DNA of 64,000 nt from Lunularia cruciata (Eukaryota > Streptophyta > Marchantiopsida > Lunulariales > Lunulariaceae). The stretch's first letter is position 1, and each line of letters opens with the position of its first letter. The translations under genes were made by a program, and so were the position numbers. Positions 58,225 to 64,000 of the stretch are shown piece after piece. The stretch is taken from positions 41,583,034-41,647,033 of the forward strand of contig OX419762.1 in assembly GCA_948567375.1 (NCBI GenBank), in the 5' to 3' direction. Below the pieces are notes generated by a model. The model had not been told where the DNA came from, made no database searches, and saw only the letters and a list, made by a program, of their open reading frames with translations.

Positions 58225-58676
58225 TGTAGGGTACAATATCTGATTGTGGTTGTAGGATTTTGGTTGATTTTGGAAGTTCAAAGAATTGCATGTCGATGCA
58301 ATTAGCGGAGGAATTGAGTATTCCTATCAAGCTAGTAATTGGAAGTAGATTGATGATGGCGGATGGTAGAAAGGGTTCTGGATACCGTACCTTGTATCTT
58401 GTTACCTTCAAGATTGGGAAGGAATACTTGGAGTGTATGAGGTTTGTAGTGACACCTCTACATGATGATGTCATTCTAGGACTACCTTGGCTTGAACATT
58501 ATAAGGTTCAATTTGATTGGACCCGACAAAAAATTCAAACACAATACCAAGGTATGAATTTCCGATTAGGTTGTCTGACACCTTTGAGTAAGACACTTAA
58601 GAATAGCCAATCCCAAGATGGGAAGTTTGTAAGGAAAGCAGCCATAGAGCAAGCTTTGAAGGAAGTGAAGTCCTAA
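58225..58676 (+). pseudogene. Family B aspartic protease and linker
   Basis: Would process the polyprotein. The open stretch starts ILVDFGSSKNCMS at about 58256, where the catalytic D-S/T-G is read as DFGS. It ends VILGLPWLEHYKVQFDW (58465-58520), the standard protease C-terminal motif. A linker follows toward reverse transcriptase with repeated AIEQALKE/AIEQTL segments (58640-58780), about 60 bp apart. Confidence 0.75.
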
Positions 58677-58785
58677 GAAGGGAATTTTTTCAAGAAAGCA
58701 ACCATAGAGCAAACCTTGAAGGAAGAGAAATCCATAGATGGGATGTTTGTCAATGAAGCAGCTATAGAGCAAACTTTAGAAGGAG
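58640..58785 (+). repeat. Degenerate 60 bp tandem repeat in the protease-RT linker
   Basis: AAGAAAGCAGCCATAGAGCA recurs three times with small changes (near 58634, 58694 and 58754), about 60 bases apart, encoding KAAIEQ-like units. Confidence 0.75.
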
Positions 58786-58862
58786 ATAAGTCTATTTTTG
58801 CAATGTGGATCAAGTTGATTGCACAAGGAGAATTTGAGGTGAGTTAGGAGCCTCATCAAGCA

Positions 58863-59700
58863 ATGGTTAATCAAATAGTTCAAGAGTTAATGGATGTGTT
58901 TTTGGATGATCTACCAAAGGGATTACCTTTTGATCGTGGTATGCCCTTCAAGATTGAGTTATTACCAAGGAGTACTCCAATGAGTAGACCAATCTATCGG
59001 CTCTCATCAAAGGAGTTGGAAGAGTTACGCACAACACTCATGGAGTTTTTGGAGAAGGACTTCATACAACATAATACATCTCTTTGGGAAGCACCGGTAC
59101 TATTTGTTCCAAAGAAGAATGGAAGACTTTGTTTCTATAGTGATTACTATGGGCTCAATAAACAAATAGTGAAGAATGCATACCTCTTACCGCAAATTGA
59201 TGACTTGCTTGATCAATTGAGTGGTGCACAATAATTCTCCAAGTTGGATCTTAATAGTGGCTATGAGCAAATCCCTATTGATAGGGAGGATGTGCAAAAG
59301 AATACCTTTCACACAAGGTATGGACATTTTGAGTGGAAAGTTCAATCTTTTGGGCTCACCAATGCTCAAGTAGCCTTCATGGATCAGATGCGTTGGGTAT
59401 TGGATGGACTGTTGGATTGGTTCGTGGTGGTGTTCTTGGATGATATCTTAATCTACGACAAGACAAAGGCAGAACATATGAATCACACGCGACAAGTCCT
59501 AAGACAACTATGACAGTGGAAATTTTATTGCAAGAAGTCAAAGTGTGCCTTTTGGCAAAAGGAAGTTACATTCTTGGGTCACAAGATCTCATCAAAGGGG
59601 ATCAAGATAGAAGAGGAGAATAGTCCAAAGGATGCTATTGAAGTACGAGAATTTAATAGATTGTCTAGGCTTTTACCAATGGTTCATCCACTACTATGCT
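58863..59700 (+). pseudogene. Family B reverse transcriptase
   Basis: Two open blocks joined by a single TAA stop at 59232-59234. First block: [47 protein letters not shown]. Second block (59244-59513): SKLDLNSGYEQIPI, FHTRYGHFEWKV, FGLTNAQ, then VFLDDILIY, the intact F-x-D-D catalytic box with both aspartates. A TGA at about 59511 ends the block. WQKEVTFLGHKISSKGI follows. Confidence 0.85.
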
Positions 59701-59829
59701 AATGTGGCCACACCATTGACCAATCACTTGGAGAACAACTTGAGCTTTGAATGGACCAACAAGCACAAAGAAGAATTATAGAAGTTGAAATATGTCTTCA
59801 AGACTAATTCTTCAACCATATGATCATCA

Positions 59830-60200
59830 ACTACCATGTGTGTTTCATTTTGATGCTTCTAACTTTGCAATTGGAGCCAGTTGCAACAAAAATTCACAGA
59901 TGGATTTCATCCCATTGCCTTTGTGTCTCATAGACTAAATACAATAGAAAGAAATTACTCTGCTCTAGATTGGGAACAACTAACAATGGTATATGCCACC
60001 AAGGTATAGAGGCATTATCTCTTGGGGACTCAAGTGGTCATGAAAATTGATCACAAGCCCTTGTTGCAGACATTACATTTGGAACACATGAAGAGTCAAT
60101 GTCATTGATAGAAGGAACAATTACAATTTTTTGACATCAAACTTGAGTACAAACCTGGTTGGTTCCATGTCATCCTTGATGCAATATCATGATGACCTGA
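59830..60200 (+). pseudogene. Family B RNase H
   Basis: HPIAFVSHRLNTIERNYSAL near 59910 and VMKIDHKPLLQTLHLE near 60040 match RNase H motifs of Ty3/gypsy elements, followed by QLQFFDIKLEYKPG. The start of the domain is frameshifted. Confidence 0.75.
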
Positions 60201-60305
60201 TTTGAAGTCTCTTCTTCTCATCATAATGGCAATTATGATGGTATCTGTTGACTCCAAAGTCCAAATTGAGTTTTAGTAGTTCTACAACAAGATCCTTTCT
60301 TTCAG

Positions 60306-61480
60306 ATGGTGCAAGGTTGTCTTGCAATATATGACAAGGAGTACAATACCTTCTCCTACAAGGAAGGAATTGTACTCCATGAGGATTGGATTTATGTTCT
60401 AGTCAAAGGTGATCTCTGCCTTATGCGCTTTCAAGAAGCCCATGATTTACCAATTGCTAGTCACATGGTTATGGACAAGACCTTGGGTACCCTCCAACGC
60501 AAATAGTGGTGACCCAACATGGCACAAGATGTTTAGGAGTTTGTTTGATCATGTGAGAGCTACCAATGCAACAAGGCCAATAACCAATAACCAAGTGAAC
60601 TCCTTCAACCACTCCCCATTTCATCTACTCATTGGGAACATGTGAGCTTAGATGTCGTCACATCCTTGCCCAAGACAAAGCAAGGTCATACAACCATTGT
60701 GGTTTTTTTGGATAAGCTTAGTAAGAAAATCCAGTCGGCACCAATTTTTGATATTGTGGATGCTCCAACCTTGGCACAGATCTACTTCGACAATGTATTC
60801 AAGCATCATAGGATGTTGCATGTATTCATCTCCAATCATGATCTTTGCTTCACCGGAAAGTTTTGGCAAGCACTCTTACAAATACTTGGTACCCAACTTG
60901 CTTTGTCCATGACCTATCATCCTCAAACTGATGGACAAACTGAATGTGAAAATCACACCTTGGAGGATATGCTTTATGCCTTTGTCAATGTTCACCATAC
61001 CAATTGGGATGAATGTCTTGCAGTTGCAGAGTTTGCATACAATAATTCCAAACACGTAAGCACCAGATTCTCTCCTTTCTTCCTCAATTTTGGCCAAGAT
61101 CCACTTGTTCCAGATTTTCTTCTAGCTCCTCCTCCACATCTCATGTCACTTATACTTCAACCTTCTCAATCCTTCCAACAAGCCAAATCTCACCTCCTTG
61201 TTGCCCAAAATTGTCAGAAACAATTTGCAGACCACCATCGTCATGATCTCACCTTTCAAGTTGGCGATAAGGTCATGCTCTTGACTAGTAACCTACCCCT
61301 CCCACTTGATACTCAAGTCTATAATCTTTCTCCTAATTTGATAAGACCCTTTGATATCACCTAAATCATCTCTCATGTTGCTTATCGACTTTCCTTGCCT
61401 TGTCATATGAGAATCCACCATGTGTTCCATGAACTATCATGTTTCCAAGTTGAAACCCTTTGTTCCTAACCTATCTTCTT
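60306..61480 (+). pseudogene. Family B integrase
   Basis: N-terminal zinc-binding part 60306-60640 (ASHMVMDKTLGTL; His/Cys pattern degraded). The core is open from 60642 to 61364: HWEHVSLDVVTSLPK (first catalytic Asp), FISNHDLCFTGKFW (the SDRD-type block, where the catalytic Asp is replaced by Asn), and TYHPQTDGQTEC (third acidic residue, Glu, present). WDECLAVAEFAYNNSKH and FQVGDKVMLLTSNL follow, as in the GPF/GPY-type C-terminus. One stop precedes ISHVAYRLSL. Confidence 0.85.
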
Positions 61481-61509
61481 TTACTCTTGTGTCCAACCTC
61501 CTCCTCCTC

Positions 61510-61680
61510 CTATCCTTATCAATGATCATGAGAAACACAAATTTGATAGTATCCTTGCGCGTTGCCACATCTAGCAAAGCCACCGACAACATACGGAGTA
61601 CAAGGTCCTTTGGAAAGGGTATCCTTTTCATGATGCCACATGGGAACCTCTTTCTCATCTCTAGAATGCACAAACGGCCA
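61510..61680 (+). pseudogene. Family B chromodomain
   Basis: KFDSILARCH, then TEYKVLWKGYPFHDATWE, the chromodomain WKGY...TWE core, followed by AIQEFEASL. A stop lies inside (CHI*QSH). The domain would bind modified histone H3 and steer integration. Confidence 0.8.
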
Positions 61681-61739
61681 TCCAAGAATTTGAAGCTTCA
61701 CTGGCAACGAGGACATCACCAACTAGCGGTGGAGGAATA

Positions 61740-62166
61740 TGTAATAATATGGAGTTTAATGATGAAGTTAGTTAGGACTAACAAATTAACTAATAGGCCA
61801 AATTAGCCTAGAATATTCTAGAAGTATCTAGGAAGCTTCTTGGGAAGCTTCACAACTAGCTTAGCTTGCACTCCAAGTAAATAATTTCTAGAAGGAAGCT
61901 TCTAAAAGCTTCCAACTAGCTTAGCTTGCAAGCCAAGAAGTAGACTTCAAGAAAAAAGCTTCTTGAGAAGCTTCTCGGTTAACTTGACTTGCACTCCAAG
62001 AAAGTGGCTCAAGGAAGCTTCTTGAGAAGCTTCTCAAGAGCCTTGTATGTTCCCTATAAATATTAGAGCCAAAACTCATGCTAGGCCTTTGGAGTTTCCC
62101 ACACTCAAGTGTCCCAATGTGATCTTCGATTCTCCTATTTCTCGCCTCGGTCTTAGGTCTTTTACA
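61740..62166 (+). repeat. 3' LTR of family B element
   Basis: Starts TGTAATAATATGG and ends TTTTACA. A weak purine tract (GGTGGAGGA) precedes it. Followed by AAGTC, the target duplication. Confidence 0.85.
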
Positions 62167-62171
62167 AAGTC

Positions 62172-64000
62172 ATTTTCAAATCCTTGTTTGGACTAGGCAG
62201 GTTTGGAGTGTATCCACAAACCACATGTTGCTTTTCTCACACCAAAGGACAAGCACTTAAGGCAAAATGGTTTTCTACAACAAAAATGACAATAGTTCTT
62301 GGACAAATGCTCTCACAACCGGTAGTAATTATGAGTGAAGATTCTATGGATTGTTGAATATTCCTTCCTTATACTTCTCTACCAAACATCAAGGTTGAAG
62401 CTACACCATTGTGTTTGATACATTAGCTAAACTTAATACATTGGCCGTTGGGAAAGTTTACCATTGGTGCTATCCGTTACGGCATGCCAAGTAACATGGA
62501 ACTCCAATTGGGATTGCATGGCTTCATCAACTTCGAGCTTAGTTGGATGCCTATCATTCATTTACAGGTGATAGGTATTCCTCAAATAGGTACTAACCAG
62601 TTCAAGAAGCAAATGAAGGTAGTAGAGAAAATCTATCTCTTATTTAGATAGAAAGTATTCAAGTAAGAGATGGATGTTCACAACTACCTTCATGAGAACA
62701 TAGTGTATCCCAAAATCTTTATTTGAAAGTTAGGATAGTCTGATTCATTTTCTCTAACACCACCCTTTACTTAAAATAGGATACAAGAAGGTGGAGGAAG
62801 AAGTGGCAGATATGTTTATTGCAAATGATTTTTTGTTGCATTCTTTTCCCATACCTGCTCAAAGTACAAGGAATTTCAAAAACTTGGAAGACAAGATTTT
62901 TGGATGCTTGTGAGTTTGGTAGTCTTGTATGCAAGTCAATCCAAGCAACATGCTTTCTCCATCTTGTAGATGGTTGAAGTATTGTCCTATAAATGGCAAA
63001 AGATTCTGATTTGTCCTTTTTGTTATTCAAGGGTTTTATTATCCATTTCTTCGTAATCTCAGGTCCATTCATGTGTTTGATTGGGAATTTTTATGACAAA
63101 TTGCACTTTGTAGTATTTGTTGTGAATATGCTTTCATGTAACCACAAAAGATTGCCAAGCCTTGCAGCCATAGATATTGACATCCTGTTCAAGTTACTCT
63201 CTCCATCAACCATACTATTACCCTTTCGGCTTTCAAGTGAAATTAAACAAAAGGCTTTATTTTGAAATTTTAGTTTATTGACTTCTTCATTACGGTAAGC
63301 ATGTGTCATGTCATGTTATGCTTGACTCACAGTTTGCTCTTAACTCTTATTTCTACTTTGTGTTTTTGTGGGTGTCTAGTGTTTTCTCTATAATTCTCGT
63401 CTTTCATCCAAGGGAATTTATTTTACAATGTTGATAGACACTAAAATTAGACCCATTCCTGATTTTAAATGTAACTTATCCAAAAATGACTCAAAGAATA
63501 CATATAAGGTATATTGTACAGTCTATCTCATACAAATCCAATTTAATTCTTTGAAGACGGTTTTATTTGAGGATATTCTATTCATGTAATAAATAGTATT
63601 ATGAGAGATTAATTAAATTTAACTTTTTCTTATGAGAGAAACTGAATTTGGATCAAAATATCGAAAGAATATTTACGATCCTTTTAACATGTTCCAGGTA
63701 GAAGATATGTTCCCTATAGAGAATCTCTACATAATATATTGATTGATATTTGATGCACGCATGGGTAGAATTAGGTTAATAGCCATATGCTAATAATTTT
63801 GACGATAAGTATCTATATTTCTGTCCGTTAAATTCTGATAAATAATAAATAATAAATAAATAATTGTTTCATTTAATTAGAAATTAAATATACTTCGAAT
63901 GATAAATATTTATTAAAATTTATGATTATTAAATATAAAAATAAAATTATATTCTATATTAAAAAGTCAATTTTTTTTTTTTAAAGGTACATATAGTATG
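62172..64000. other. No gene recognised
   Basis: Coding-like remnants near 62440-62650 (MPSNMELQLGLHGFINFE) may belong to the interrupted transposon, but no motif supports it. Frames at 62767-63072 and 62993-63265 have no domain. The last 500 bases are AT-rich. Confidence 0.4.

Larger units (their letters stand above)
56539..62166 (+). mobile_element. Full-length Ty3/gypsy chromodomain retrotransposon, family B (decayed)
   Basis: 5.6 kb, flanked by AAGTT (56534-56538) and AAGTC (62167-62171), a target duplication with one change. Order: 5' LTR, initiator-Met primer site, gag with zinc knuckle, protease, reverse transcriptase, RNase H, integrase, chromodomain, purine-rich tract, 3' LTR. The LTRs differ at 18 of the first 161 aligned bases by hand count. 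It is better kept than family A: the integrase core is open for about 240 codons. Stops elsewhere make it inactive. It is inserted just downstream of, or within, the MULE remnant. Confidence 0.9.

Overview
The window is nuclear DNA from a land plant, mostly AT-rich and dominated by transposable elements. Three things point that way: eukaryotic tRNA genes with plant-type sequences, Ty3/gypsy elements that carry an integrase-linked chromodomain and use initiator-Met tRNA as primer, and Mutator-like transposase with a FAR1-type zinc finger. The species cannot be fixed from the sequence. Nothing shows rRNA, organelle genes, operons or CRISPR.

Layout. 1-10.2 kb: intergenic DNA with many short copies (about 55-160 bp) of one dispersed SINE-like repeat. 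10.0-12.9 kb (possibly to 14.07 kb): a decayed non-LTR (LINE-like) reverse-transcriptase gene on the minus strand, cut by a solo LTR of family A at 11427-12020. 14078-20780: a decayed full-length Ty3/gypsy chromodomain element of family A (target duplication ATTAT), itself cut by a solo LTR of family B at 16387-16799. 21794-22393: a solo LTR A in the opposite orientation. 22.4-28.4 kb: AT-rich, nothing recognised. 28.4-37.4 kb: a more GC-balanced island with a tRNA-Lys(CTT)/tRNA-Gly(GCC) pair at 32.8-33.0 kb and the only convincing host protein gene, a lachrymatory-factor-synthase-like SRPBCC protein at 33988-34635 on the minus strand. 37.5-46.5 kb: very AT-rich DNA with a TA/TC microsatellite. 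46.5-49.6 kb: a badly decayed Lys/Glu-rich coding relic. 50.9-56.5 kb: a Mutator-like transposase in pieces, broken by a 2.6 kb insert and by a solo LTR B (target duplication AACAA). 56539-62166: a second full-length Ty3/gypsy chromodomain element, family B. 62.2-64 kb: nothing recognised.

The most interesting signal is the SINE-like repeat, about 15 copies on both strands. Several copies have long target-site duplications (10-22 bp) and differ in 5' truncation, which is the mark of LINE-machinery retroposition. The same sequence lies directly after the stop codon of the LINE-like gene, on the same strand. That suggests either a LINE/SINE pair sharing a 3' tail, or that the short copies are truncated LINE ends. 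It carries two small hairpins.

Nesting gives a relative history: the LINE-like element is older than a family A insertion, and family A is older than a family B insertion. Four solo LTRs against two full-length elements point to frequent LTR-LTR recombination. Internal stops in the element genes are mostly explained by C-to-T changes, as expected for methylated, silenced copies.
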